Below are positions 17,435 through 26,130 of a stretch of 47,659 nt of DNA, piece after piece. The notes beneath the pieces are model-generated. The model was not told the origin of the DNA, did not search any database, and worked only from the letters and a program-made list of their open reading frames with translations. Position 1 is the first letter of the stretch; each line of letters opens with the position of its first letter. Location: assembly GCA_910579535.1 (NCBI GenBank), contig CAJTUR010000007.1, positions 1-47,659 of the forward strand, written 5' to 3'. This DNA comes from an uncultured Bacilli bacterium (lineage in GTDB: Bacteria; Bacillota_I; Bacilli_A; RF39; UBA660). The position numbers and the translations under genes are program-made.

Positions 17435-17962
17435 ATGAAAGTGATTGTTCTTGCTGGTAAAGCTGGAAGTGGAAAAAATTATTTAGGTGAAAAACTAGTT
17501 TATTATGCTCAAAAGAATCATTTACGGGCGGTTTTAACCGAATACAGTAAATATTTAAAGTTGTACGCTAAAGAATTATTAAGTTATGATGCTCAAAAGG
17601 ATGAAAAACTAAGAAAATTCTTACAAGACATAGGAAGTTTTGTAAGAGAAAAAATAGATGCTTCTTTTTTGGTTAAACGCATGCTTGATGATTTTTATGT
17701 TTATGAAACATGTTGTGATGTCGTCGTGATTAGTGATGCTAGGCTTATTCAAGAAATTGAAGCTTTAAAACAAAGTGCTTATGAAGTGATAAGTATAAAA
17801 GTGGTTCAGTCGCTATTCGATTCTAATTTAAGTTTAGATGAAAAAAAACACGTTACAGAGTTAGAACTTGACGATTATCAAAATTTTGATTATATTATTG
17901 AAAATAAAAGTAAAGAAGAAATAGAGCTTTTTGCGAGAAATTTTTTTGAAAGAAGAGAGTGA
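17435..17962 (+). CDS. P-loop nucleotide/deoxynucleotide monophosphate kinase-like protein, T-box controlled with alaS
   Basis: 175 residues from ATG 17435 (after GGAGGAAGT). The in-frame TTG at 17390 lies within the terminator stem and is rejected. The N-terminus MKVIVLAGKAGSGKNYLGEK is a Walker A strand and loop. VVVISDARLIQEIEAL fits the second strand and acidic motif of the dNMP-kinase/AAA_18-like fold, ending in DYIIENKSKEEIE. This is the pattern of T4-type deoxynucleoside monophosphate kinases and dephospho-CoA-kinase-like proteins. The substrate is not certain. It is separated from alaS by five bases and shares the Ala T-box. Confidence 0.82.
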   Translation: MKVIVLAGKAGSGKNYLGEKLVYYAQKNHLRAVLTEYSKYLKLYAKELLSYDAQKDEKLRKFLQDIGSFVREKIDASFLVKRMLDDFYVYETCCDVVVISDARLIQEIEALKQSAYEVISIKVVQSLFDSNLSLDEKKHVTELELDDYQNFDYIIENKSKEEIELFARNFFERRE

Positions 17963-17967
17963 TTTAA

Positions 17968-19710
17968 ATGAATTTAAAAGATTTATATATTGATTTTTTT
18001 GTAAGTAAGGGACATAAACAAATTCCAAGTGCTCCTGTGGTACCTGAAAATGACCCATCTGTTTTATTTAATACAGCGGGTATGCAACCCTTAATTCCTT
18101 ATTTGATGGGACAAAATCATCCTTTTGGACCACGTTTGTGTGATTGTCAAAAGTGTATTCGTACTAATGATTTAGAAGAAATCGGTGATAGTACACACCA
18201 TACTTTTTTTGAACAATTAGGAAACTGGAGTTTAGGAGATTATTTTAAAAATGAAGCTATTGAATGGAGTTTTGAATTTTTAACAAAAGTTTTAAAAATT
18301 CCTGTAGAAAAGCTAGCGGTTACTGTTTATGGGGGAAGTGATAAAATTCCCTTTGATGAAGAAAGTTATAATAAATGGTTAAGTTTAGGTCTTCCAAAAG
18401 AAAAAATTGCTAAAACGGTGGAAGATAATTTTTGGATTGCAGGTGAGTCTGGACCTTGTGGACCTGATACGGAAATGTATTGTTGGAAAAGTGAAGAAGA
18501 GGTTCCAGAAGTGTTTGACCCAGAAGATACACGTTGGGTTGAAATTTGGAATGATGTTTTTATGGAATATTATATGGATGTTGATGGAACTATTTCAGAA
18601 CTTCCTAAGAAAAATGTGGATACGGGAATGGGCGTGGAAAGAACCGTTTCTGTGTTAGAAGGCGTTGATGATAATTATAAATCAAGTATTTGGAAAGAGG
18701 TTATTGATTTAATTGTTTCTATTTCAGGTTTACCTTATGAAGGTAATGAAAAAAGTATGCGCATCTTAGCTGATCACGTTCGTACAGCGGTCTTTATTAG
18801 TGCGGATTCAATAGGGATTAAACCAAGCAATACCGATCAAGGCTATATTTTAAGACGATTAATTAGAAGAGCCATTCGTCATGCTAAGAAATTAAATATT
18901 AATGTTGAAAGTGAATTTCTAGGCGATATTGCTAAAGTTATTATTCAGAAATACAAAAAGTATTATGTTGAATTAGAACAAAATGAACAAATTGTTTTAG
19001 AGGTTTTACACGATGAAAAAGAAAGATTTAATAAAACTTTAGAGAAAGGCTTAAAAGAATTTGAACGTGTTATAAAAAATGGTCAAGATATCGATGGTGT
19101 GAGTGCCTTTCATCTTTATGATACATATGGTTTTCCAATTGAACTTACGGTTGAGCTTGCTAGTGAAAGAGGTTTAAACGTTGATATTGAAGGCTTTAAT
19201 AAAAAGTTTTTAGAACATCAAGAACTTTCTCGAACCGCTTCTAGTGGAAAATTTAAAGGAGGGTTAGCAGGAAATAGTGAGATAGAAACAAAGTATCACA
19301 CTGCCACTCATTTACTAAATGCGGCATTAAAGATTGTGGTTGGACCCGATGTTCATCAAAAGGGAAGTAACATAACAGAGGAGCGTATGCGTTTTGATTT
19401 TAGTTGTGATCATAAACTAAGTGATGAAGAAAAGAAACAAACCGAAGATTTAGTCAATCGTTGGATTAAAGAAGGATTGGAAGTAATTGTCTCAGAAATG
19501 AGTAAAGAAGAGGCCATAAAATCAGGGGCTGAATGTATGTTTATCGAAAAATACCCTGATGTTGTAACGGTTTATAGTATTGGTCATGTCTCTAAAGAAC
19601 TTTGTGGCGGACCTCATGTTAAAAATACAAATGAACTAGGAACGTTTAGAATCAAAAAAGAAGAAGCTAGTAGCGCTGGTGTAAGAAGAATAAAAGCTGT
19701 ACTTGAATAA
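17968..19710 (+). CDS. alaS: Alanyl-tRNA synthetase lacking the C-Ala domain
   Basis: 580 residues against about 870 in most bacteria. The class II catalytic domain starts with FVSKGHKQIPSAPVVPENDP, followed by NTAGMQPL and the RTNDLEEIGDSTHHTFFE segment. The editing domain is present, with HTATHLLNAAL and CGGPH. The protein stops directly after the editing domain (SSAGVRRIKAVLE), so the glycine-rich linker and the C-Ala tRNA-binding/dimerisation domain are missing. The stop is a clean TAA with no downstream continuation, so this looks like the natural length. The gene is expressed from the Ala T-box unit. Confidence 0.96.
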   Translation: MNLKDLYIDFFVSKGHKQIPSAPVVPENDPSVLFNTAGMQPLIPYLMGQNHPFGPRLCDCQKCIRTNDLEEIGDSTHHTFFEQLGNWSLGDYFKNEAIEWSFEFLTKVLKIPVEKLAVTVYGGSDKIPFDEESYNKWLSLGLPKEKIAKTVEDNFWIAGESGPCGPDTEMYCWKSEEEVPEVFDPEDTRWVEIWNDVFMEYYMDVDGTISELPKKNVDTGMGVERTVSVLEGVDDNYKSSIWKEVIDLIVSISGLPYEGNEKSMRILADHVRTAVFISADSIGIKPSNTDQGYILRRLIRRAIRHAKKLNINVESEFLGDIAKVIIQKYKKYYVELEQNEQIVLEVLHDEKERFNKTLEKGLKEFERVIKNGQDIDGVSAFHLYDTYGFPIELTVELASERGLNVDIEGFNKKFLEHQELSRTASSGKFKGGLAGNSEIETKYHTATHLLNAALKIVVGPDVHQKGSNITEERMRFDFSCDHKLSDEEKKQTEDLVNRWIKEGLEVIVSEMSKEEAIKSGAECMFIEKYPDVVTVYSIGHVSKELCGGPHVKNTNELGTFRIKKEEASSAGVRRIKAVLE

Positions 19711-19713
19711 AAC

Positions 19714-19741
19714 TTGCTTTTTTCTTTTTTTTCATTATAAT
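19714..19741 (+). promoter_or_regulatory. Likely sigma-A promoter of the 19767 gene
   Basis: TTGCTT (19714-19719), a 16-base spacer, then TATAAT (19736-19741), just upstream of the TTAGGAGG ribosome binding site. Confidence 0.6.
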
Positions 19742-19766
19742 AAAACTAATTTTTTAGGAGGAATTT

Positions 19767-20531
19767 ATGAAAGAGAGTAAAAAGAGTCCTTTTGTCGTAT
19801 TTGAAAATGTTAAAATAACTAAAAAGCAACAAGAGAGGATTGAAAATTTATTAATCAGTTCTTCTAATGAAAGAGGTGAAAAAGAGACTCTAGTAAGTGA
19901 AGAGACACCTTCCTTTATGATCATAAGATCTGTCTTTCTTGATTCAAAAGATGCGGAGAAAATCTTTTTACAGAAAACCGTAAGAGGACAATTAAATATT
20001 GTTTTGGAAGGCATTAAACAAAAACATTTTGGAAAAAATGCTTTTGAAAGTCATGCGTGTCTGTTGAAAAAATTTTCTACTTTTTATTATGATTATCAAG
20101 ACCAACTTTTTACGAAAATAGAAGAGAATGGTTTTAGTGGTGTTTTTGCTGAGAGTTGTAATTCATTCCCTTCTATATTGATTGCGGGCGTGGTTAATGG
20201 GCATGATAAAAACATTCACTTGTATTATGGGTATATGGCTGGCAATTTTGCTCTTTCGAATGATGAAAGTCTTTTAGGAGAACTGTGTGAAGAGGTGTGG
20301 GAAATTAAAGATAATACTTTTATTAAATACGATTTCGATATTCAAAAAATGACTTTTCATAAAATGGAAAGTATAAGTAAGAAAGAAGAAAAAAAGAAAA
20401 AGAAGAGAAAAAAGGTAAGAAAAGAGTTGAAAAGTATGAAAAAACAACTTGCTGTTCTTACTAATGAAATGAATGTCTTGCAAAAAGAACAAATGCAATT
20501 AAAAAGACGTTTCATGGATGATGGGAAGTGA
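19767..20531 (+). CDS. Unknown protein with basic coiled-coil C-terminus
   Basis: 254 residues. ATG 19767 follows TTAGGAGG. The first ~200 residues are mixed alpha/beta with no recognised motif. The last ~55 are a highly basic stretch (KKEEKKKKKRKKVRK) passing into a coiled coil with heptad Leu (MKKQLAVLTNEMNVLQKEQ). The basic run may bind nucleic acid or a membrane surface; this is inference. Its stop is five bases before the ATG of the next unknown gene, so the pair probably forms an operon. Confidence 0.8.
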   Translation: MKESKKSPFVVFENVKITKKQQERIENLLISSSNERGEKETLVSEETPSFMIIRSVFLDSKDAEKIFLQKTVRGQLNIVLEGIKQKHFGKNAFESHACLLKKFSTFYYDYQDQLFTKIEENGFSGVFAESCNSFPSILIAGVVNGHDKNIHLYYGYMAGNFALSNDESLLGELCEEVWEIKDNTFIKYDFDIQKMTFHKMESISKKEEKKKKKRKKVRKELKSMKKQLAVLTNEMNVLQKEQMQLKRRFMDDGK

Positions 20532-20535
20532 TAAA

Positions 20536-21138
20536 ATGAAGAGTTTAGTCAATCATGTGATGGAAATAGAAAGAAGACAAGAACGAAATATAGATTGGTT
20601 TTATTATGAATTAAAAAATTCAAAACATTTTGAATCAGTTTGTGAAAATGGTATTTGGGCCAATGCTTTTTTAGATTCTGCTGAAATTTTTGATTGTTTT
20701 GGTCTGGCTTATTATGTTCGTCTTTATAAAATGTCTTGTAAAACTACGAAACAACATCATTTAGAGGCTTTAAATTCCATTTCTCCTTTACTTATGTTAA
20801 AGGATGTTAAAGCCCTAACTTGTTCTAATAAAGAGTATTTATGGTATTTAAGGAATTCTATTTTGCCTTTTCGCTATTCTGGCTTTGATGATGAATATCA
20901 AGCTTTTTTGTCCGTTTCTCCAGATAAAATAGTGGGAATCGCGTGTTCGCTTTATGATATGGCTAGGAAAAATGAAGCTCTTTTTAAAAAAAATTTAAGT
21001 TCTTTGTCTGAAATGATTACTTTTATGGAAAAATCATCTTTAGATTTACCCATTTTTGATCATTCACGTGTGTGCGGTATGTTTACGCATGAAGTTGATA
21101 AAGATAGTATTCTTTATTTGAATCGAAAATTGAATTAA
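20536..21138 (+). CDS. Unknown protein, operon with 19767
   Basis: 200 residues from ATG 20536, which follows GGGAAGTG. An in-frame ATG at 20518 would overlap the previous gene and has no better ribosome binding site. The product is mainly helical with many Ser, Leu and aromatic residues, for example RRQERNIDWFYYELKNSKHF, and no membrane segments. I do not recognise the family. It ends shortly before lepA. Confidence 0.75.
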   Translation: MKSLVNHVMEIERRQERNIDWFYYELKNSKHFESVCENGIWANAFLDSAEIFDCFGLAYYVRLYKMSCKTTKQHHLEALNSISPLLMLKDVKALTCSNKEYLWYLRNSILPFRYSGFDDEYQAFLSVSPDKIVGIACSLYDMARKNEALFKKNLSSLSEMITFMEKSSLDLPIFDHSRVCGMFTHEVDKDSILYLNRKLN

Positions 21139-21210
21139 ATTATGAGATTGAATTTTTTCTTTTCTTTTTTTATCGTAAATAATTTGATAAAATAGGGGTG
21201 GTGATGTTTC

Positions 21211-23004
21211 ATGAAACAAGAAAATATACGTAATTTTTCGATTATTGCTCATATTGATCATGGGAAAAGTACGCTTGCGGATCGTATGCTTGAAATTACA
21301 GGTGCTCTTGAAAAACGCGAAATGAAGGATCAAATTTTAGATAATATGGATTTGGAAAGAGAAAGAGGCATTACGATAAAATTAAATGCGGTTTCTTTGG
21401 ATTATAGTTACAAAAATGAGAAGTATAAATTGAATTTGATTGATACACCTGGTCATGTCGATTTCTCTTATGAAGTAAGTAGAAGTTTAGCGGCTTGTGA
21501 AGGAGCTATTTTGGTGGTTGATGCCGCACAAGGAATTGAGGCACAAACACTTGCTAATCTTTATCTGGCTATGCAAAATGATCTTACGATTCTTCCTGTT
21601 ATTAATAAGATTGATTTACCGAATGCGAACATTCCAAAAGTTAAAGAAGAACTGATTCGAGTGTTAGGTTTTAAGGAAGAGGATATTTTATTATGTAGTG
21701 GAAAGACAGGGGTTGGAGTTAAAGAAATTTTAGATGCCATCGTAGAAAAAGTTAAGCCTCCTAAAAATAATAATACTAAACCGCTTAGGGCTCTAATCTT
21801 TGATTCTTATTTCGATTCTTATAAAGGGGTTGTTGCACTTGTTAAAGTCGTTGATGGTCGAATAGAATTAAAAGATTCCATATCAATGATGGCAAGTGGT
21901 AAATGTTTTGAAGTAACTGAAATAGGGGTTCATACGCCGAAAGAAAAGCATTTAGATGCTTTAGAGAGTGGAAGTGTTGGCTATCTTGTTGCTAGTATTA
22001 AAGATATTGCAAGTGTTGAAGTGGGGGATACCATTACATTAGAAAAGAATCCAGCAAAGGAAGCTTTAAGTGGGTATCAAAAAATGAAACCGATGGTTTA
22101 TTCTGGACTTTTTCCTGTGGAGCCCAATCAATATGAAGCTTTAAAAGAAGCTTGTGAAAAGTTAAAACTTAACGATGCGGCTTTAACTTTTGAACCTGAA
22201 AATTCGGGAGCGTTAGGCTTTGGTTTTCGAGTAGGTTTTTTAGGTCTCTTACACATGGATATTATTATGACAAGATTAGAACGAGAATTTAATTTGGAAG
22301 TCATTGCAACCAGTCCAAGTGTTATTTATAAACTTAATAAAACGAATGGAGAAAGTGAATTTATTGATTCTCCAAATAAAATGATTGATACAACACTTAT
22401 TAAATCGATTGAAGAACCATATATTTATACTAATATTATTGTTCCAAGTGATTACATTGGACCTATTATGGAATTGTGTCAAAATAAAAGAGGTCTTTAT
22501 AAGAGCTTAGAATATATTGATGATGTTCGTGTGAACATTCATTATGAAATTCCATTATCAGAAATTGTGTATGATTTTTTTGATAAATTAAAAAGTACAA
22601 CGAAAGGGTATGCCTCTTTTGATTATGAGCTTTGCGGGTATAAAGAGTCCAAGTTAGTCAAAATGGATATTTTATTAAATGGTGAAGTGGTAGATGCCTT
22701 ATCGGTGATTGTTCATAAAGATTTTGCTTATACAAGAGGTCTTGCTATTGTAAAAAAATTAAGAGAAATGATACCACGACAAATGTTTCAAATTCCAATT
22801 CAAGCTAGTATAGGCTCGAAAGTTATTGCAAGAGAAAACATTAGCGCTATGAAAAAGAATGTTTTAGCAAAGTGTTATGGTGGCGATGTTTCAAGAAAAA
22901 GAAAATTACTTGAAAAGCAAAAGGAAGGAAAAAAGAAAATGAAAATGCTTGGAAGTGTAGAAGTTCCAAAAGAAGCTTTTTTAAGTATTTTAAAGGAGGA
23001 ATAA
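21211..23004 (+). CDS. lepA: Elongation factor 4 (LepA)
   Basis: 597 residues, full length. GTPase motifs: AHIDHGKSTLADRM (G1), RGITIK (G2), DTPGHVDFS (G3) and NKIDLP (G4). The EF-G-like domains II, III and V follow. The LepA-specific C-terminal domain is present, with YGGDVSRKRKLLEKQKEGKK. It acts on the ribosome during initiation or back-translocation. ATG 21211 follows GGGGTGGTG. The two-base gap to the next gene means the repeat-family gene at 23006 is probably cotranscribed. Confidence 0.97.
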   Translation: MKQENIRNFSIIAHIDHGKSTLADRMLEITGALEKREMKDQILDNMDLERERGITIKLNAVSLDYSYKNEKYKLNLIDTPGHVDFSYEVSRSLAACEGAILVVDAAQGIEAQTLANLYLAMQNDLTILPVINKIDLPNANIPKVKEELIRVLGFKEEDILLCSGKTGVGVKEILDAIVEKVKPPKNNNTKPLRALIFDSYFDSYKGVVALVKVVDGRIELKDSISMMASGKCFEVTEIGVHTPKEKHLDALESGSVGYLVASIKDIASVEVGDTITLEKNPAKEALSGYQKMKPMVYSGLFPVEPNQYEALKEACEKLKLNDAALTFEPENSGALGFGFRVGFLGLLHMDIIMTRLEREFNLEVIATSPSVIYKLNKTNGESEFIDSPNKMIDTTLIKSIEEPYIYTNIIVPSDYIGPIMELCQNKRGLYKSLEYIDDVRVNIHYEIPLSEIVYDFFDKLKSTTKGYASFDYELCGYKESKLVKMDILLNGEVVDALSVIVHKDFAYTRGLAIVKKLREMIPRQMFQIPIQASIGSKVIARENISAMKKNVLAKCYGGDVSRKRKLLEKQKEGKKKMKMLGSVEVPKEAFLSILKEE

Positions 23005-23005
23005 A

Positions 23006-23827
23006 ATGACAGTAATTAATAGTGATAAAATTAGCCCACTAGATAAGACAAGATTTTGTTTAAATGAAATGAAAAAAGGAGCGATGAGCTTAGAGAATGC
23101 AGTAAAATTTTTAAATCTATCATTATATAATATGCTTTATTATGTAAAATCGGATTATGAGAGAAGTCAAGATGAGAGATTAAAAAAAATATTAGAACAT
23201 TATTCTGATTTTCCATTTTATGAAAATAGACATTTAGCAAGCAAAAGTTTAAATTACCAAAAAGAAATTATTTCTGTTGTTCTTACCTATCGTCTTTCTT
23301 ATAAAAATTTTTATCGACTATTTCAAACCAGTCCTTCTGATCTAGAAGAGATAATAGGAAATTTTCCAGATCTCACTAACGCTTTTTATTTTTTAAGATT
23401 AGAGACTACCAATGAAAAAAAAGAATTAGAGGAATTAGCTTTTAAGAAAGCTAAGCGCTATTTTTTGAGAAAGCAGGAACTTCAAGTGATTTTGATTAAA
23501 GCTAAAAAAGAAGGAAATAAAGAAAAACAAGAAATAATAAAAGAAAAAATTACATTATTACAAAGTGAAATATATGATGTTAAAGCTTTAAACATTCAAA
23601 ATAAGGATGAATTAACAGAAGAAGATGCACTGATTATAACAGATTATCGAATTAAATATTATTTAACGCGTGCTCAATGTAAAAAAATATTTGGTATAAG
23701 TGATAATATATTATTACGTTTTGAAAACAAACTTATTTCAGAAGATGACTATTATTATTCAAAACTTTCTTTTTTGAATCAATTTCTAATGAATCCTTCT
23801 AAAATTAGTAACAGGAAGAAGAGATAA
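23006..23827 (+). CDS. Unknown protein, single-unit member of a local repeat family
   Basis: 273 residues. ATG 23006 follows AAAGGAGG, two bases after the lepA stop. It is one unit of a family also found at 23830 (two units) and as a fragment at 25966. The unit has an N-terminal helical segment (SLENAVKFLNLSLYNMLYYV) that could be a helix-turn-helix. A (K)YFLRKQEL plus coiled-coil region follows. A C-terminal module reads DYRIKYYLTRAQCKKIFGIS then LLRFENKL, which again looks like a helix-turn-helix. DNA binding is inference. No recognised family. Confidence 0.75.
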   Translation: MTVINSDKISPLDKTRFCLNEMKKGAMSLENAVKFLNLSLYNMLYYVKSDYERSQDERLKKILEHYSDFPFYENRHLASKSLNYQKEIISVVLTYRLSYKNFYRLFQTSPSDLEEIIGNFPDLTNAFYFLRLETTNEKKELEELAFKKAKRYFLRKQELQVILIKAKKEGNKEKQEIIKEKITLLQSEIYDVKALNIQNKDELTEEDALIITDYRIKYYLTRAQCKKIFGISDNILLRFENKLISEDDYYYSKLSFLNQFLMNPSKISNRKKR

Positions 23828-23829
23828 AA

Positions 23830-25647
23830 ATGAATATCGAGAAAATAATAACTTTAATTTATGGTGGTCATTCTTTAAGTGATATTGCTTCTATTTTAGG
23901 AGTAAGTGTAGTAACGATAAGAAATCGAATAGAATTAACTTTAAATAATTCTGAATCTGTATACTATAATTCAGAAAAATATCAAAAAATAAATTTAAAA
24001 ATAGCAGAAAACAATGACAAATTTCAAGAAAAGTATCGTGAAGTGACTGCTAATATGTTTAAAATAAATGCAGCTTTATTAGAGCAAATAAAAAAAGAAG
24101 CAATAGGTGTTCCTGAGTTTGTTAAAGTCACTCATAGATCAAAGTCAGCCGTCCTTCAATTTTTAGCGGGAGAATATAAAAAAAGCTATCATCCTGTTTT
24201 AGAAAAAATCCTGATTGAATATCATTGTTTACCAGAAAAAAAGAGACTAATCGATCAACCCCTTTTTGTTCAAAAAGAGATTCTATTTGTAATTTTTAAA
24301 TTTTATCTTTCTAAAGAAAGTATTTCTACTCTATTTAATACAGATAGACAAGATGTAGAAGAGTATCTTTCTTTATTTCCAGAATATAGAGAATCCCTAG
24401 AAAAAATAGATTTTGAAAAACAAGATATTTTATCGGCAAAAAAGTATTATTTAAAAAGAAATGAAATTGTAAAAAATTTAAATAAGGCAAAGCGAAATAA
24501 GGAGCAAGAAAAAATAGAAGCTTATCAAGAAAAATTAAATGAATTACAAAAAGATATTTATGCTGTGCTTCTTCAACATAGGAATGATTTAAATGAAGAA
24601 GAAAGAAAAATAAGAGAAGTCTTATTAAACATTAGAACATTAATTTATGAAGGAAAATTGTTAATAGAAATTGAAAAACAATTATCTCTGACAGAAAAAA
24701 ATTTAAATAAAATTCTTAATAAAATAAATGATGAAAATTCTAAATTTTATGATTCTAAAGAATATGAGCAAATGAAATCAAGAATCAAACAAAATAAAAT
24801 TGCTAGAATAGTAGCTAATAAGAGTAAAAATAAAATGACTGACGATTTTAGCCCAAAAGTAAAATTTTATATACAAGAAATAAAAATGAATAAAAAAACA
24901 ATAAAAGAGGCGAGCCAAGAATTAGGCATAGGTTTTTATACAATGCTTAGCTATATAAAAGAAAAAAATGATAAAGAATATGAAGAGGTTTTACAAAACA
25001 TTTTGAATGGTTATTCTTTTGCTTTTAAATATGAAAGTCGAAATTATGGTAATGCTTCATTGGAAAAGAAAAAAGAAATGATGGATCTTGCACTTTCTTA
25101 TCGTATTTCAATTTCATCCTTATGTGAATTGTATCAAACGACTGCTAGCGATATTGAAGAAGTATTTAAAGGAGGAAGAGTAGTTACTTATGAAAATGCT
25201 CTAGATTTTCTTATATTTGAAACAGAACAAGAGAGTGATGCAATGCGTGCAGATGCTTTTCAAAAAGGAAAATATTATTTAGATAGAAAAAAACTTTATC
25301 TTAAAAATCTAAAAAAAGCCCTTTCTAAAGATGAAAAAGAAAAAGTCGAAGTCTATCAAGAAAAAATAAATGACCTACGAAAAGAAATTTTAGATGATGA
25401 GACTCTTTTCGAATTAAAAAATCGCTTAATTGTGCTTGATGAAGATAAATTAAGAATTGTGAATTATCGAATTAAATATGGTTTATCAAAAAAACAATGC
25501 GTAGAATTATTTGGAATTAATACTACTACCCTTTTACAATTTGAAGATAAATTAATGGAACAGAATCCTTATTATTATGAAAAGTTGTCTATATTAAATT
25601 ATTATTATTATTATTATGAGGTAGGATTATCGTATAAACGTAGATAA
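23830..25647 (+). CDS. Unknown protein with two tandem units of the same repeat family
   Basis: 605 residues, starting three bases after the previous gene. The N-terminal YGGHSLSDIASILGVSVVTI is a clear helix-turn-helix-like segment. The first unit covers about 1-330 and the second about 345-605. Shared landmarks are KKYYLKRNEI / KYYLDRKKLY, YQEKLNELQKDIY / YQEKINDLRKEIL, and the end module YRIKYGLSKKQCVELFGI. The second unit is much closer to the single-unit protein at 23006 than the first. It ends in a Tyr run encoded by an ATT/TAT microsatellite at about 25598-25617. Possibly a multi-headed DNA-binding protein; function unknown. Confidence 0.75.
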   Translation: MNIEKIITLIYGGHSLSDIASILGVSVVTIRNRIELTLNNSESVYYNSEKYQKINLKIAENNDKFQEKYREVTANMFKINAALLEQIKKEAIGVPEFVKVTHRSKSAVLQFLAGEYKKSYHPVLEKILIEYHCLPEKKRLIDQPLFVQKEILFVIFKFYLSKESISTLFNTDRQDVEEYLSLFPEYRESLEKIDFEKQDILSAKKYYLKRNEIVKNLNKAKRNKEQEKIEAYQEKLNELQKDIYAVLLQHRNDLNEEERKIREVLLNIRTLIYEGKLLIEIEKQLSLTEKNLNKILNKINDENSKFYDSKEYEQMKSRIKQNKIARIVANKSKNKMTDDFSPKVKFYIQEIKMNKKTIKEASQELGIGFYTMLSYIKEKNDKEYEEVLQNILNGYSFAFKYESRNYGNASLEKKKEMMDLALSYRISISSLCELYQTTASDIEEVFKGGRVVTYENALDFLIFETEQESDAMRADAFQKGKYYLDRKKLYLKNLKKALSKDEKEKVEVYQEKINDLRKEILDDETLFELKNRLIVLDEDKLRIVNYRIKYGLSKKQCVELFGINTTTLLQFEDKLMEQNPYYYEKLSILNYYYYYYEVGLSYKRR

Positions 25648-25735
25648 AAAAGAGATTTTTTTATTAAAAAACAGCAATTAACACATTTTTTTTAAGAATT
25701 GCATAATCTTAATTTTGAGAGGTGGAAGTATAGAT

Positions 25736-25942
25736 ATGAGTGATGAAAGATTAAATGATTAAAAAAATATTCTAGAAAATCCTAAAAATATAGAAGAACT
25801 TTATGCGGCTTTTTGTGAATTATATGATAATACAAATATAACAGAGGAAGAAATAGGTAAGGTATTAAGGAATATGCACCTTCCAGAGGAACTTAAAGAA
25901 CAAATGAAAGATAATGTGGCTTCTTTAGAAGCAATAAGGTAA
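25736..25942 (+). pseudogene. Small gene interrupted by an in-frame TAA
   Basis: ATG 25736 follows GAGAGGTGG. The frame reads eight codons, hits TAA at 25760-25762, then continues as NPKNIEELYAAFCELYDN and on to a natural stop at 25942. The downstream part is acidic and helical (ITEEEIGKVLRNMHLPEELK). One point mutation explains the break; alternatively translation starts at another codon inside. No recognised family. Confidence 0.5.
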
Positions 25943-25965
25943 GTTTATATAAAAAGGAGACTTTT

Positions 25966-26118
25966 ATGAGTATATTAAATGAAATAATTACACGCATTGG
26001 TAGGAGAGGGTGTCTTATTAAAACACAAAAATACTTAGATATTGATTATCGAGTTAAATATGGTCTATCACAAAAAGGATGTAGCTTTTCTTTTAGAGTA
26101 TATAAGGAAAGACAATAA
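25966..26118 (+). CDS. Short remnant of the local repeat family (50 aa)
   Basis: ATG 25966 follows AAAAGGAGA. The 50-residue product contains LDIDYRVKYGLSQKGC, a close match to the C-terminal module YRIKYGLSKKQC of the 605-residue neighbour, and then diverges. It looks like a truncated duplicate of that module. Whether the peptide is made is unknown. Confidence 0.5.
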   Translation: MSILNEIITRIGRRGCLIKTQKYLDIDYRVKYGLSQKGCSFSFRVYKERQ

Positions 26119-26130
26119 TAGGAGTCAAAA

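Noticed and set aside
18407..18658. ORF of 83 codons in another frame of alaS
   Set aside because: Lies wholly within conserved alaS sequence; Trp- and Met-rich composition is typical of an out-of-frame shadow.
25598..25617. ATT microsatellite near the end of the 605-residue protein as a phase-variable switch
   Set aside because: The unit is three bases, so length changes alter only the number of Tyr residues and do not shift the frame.
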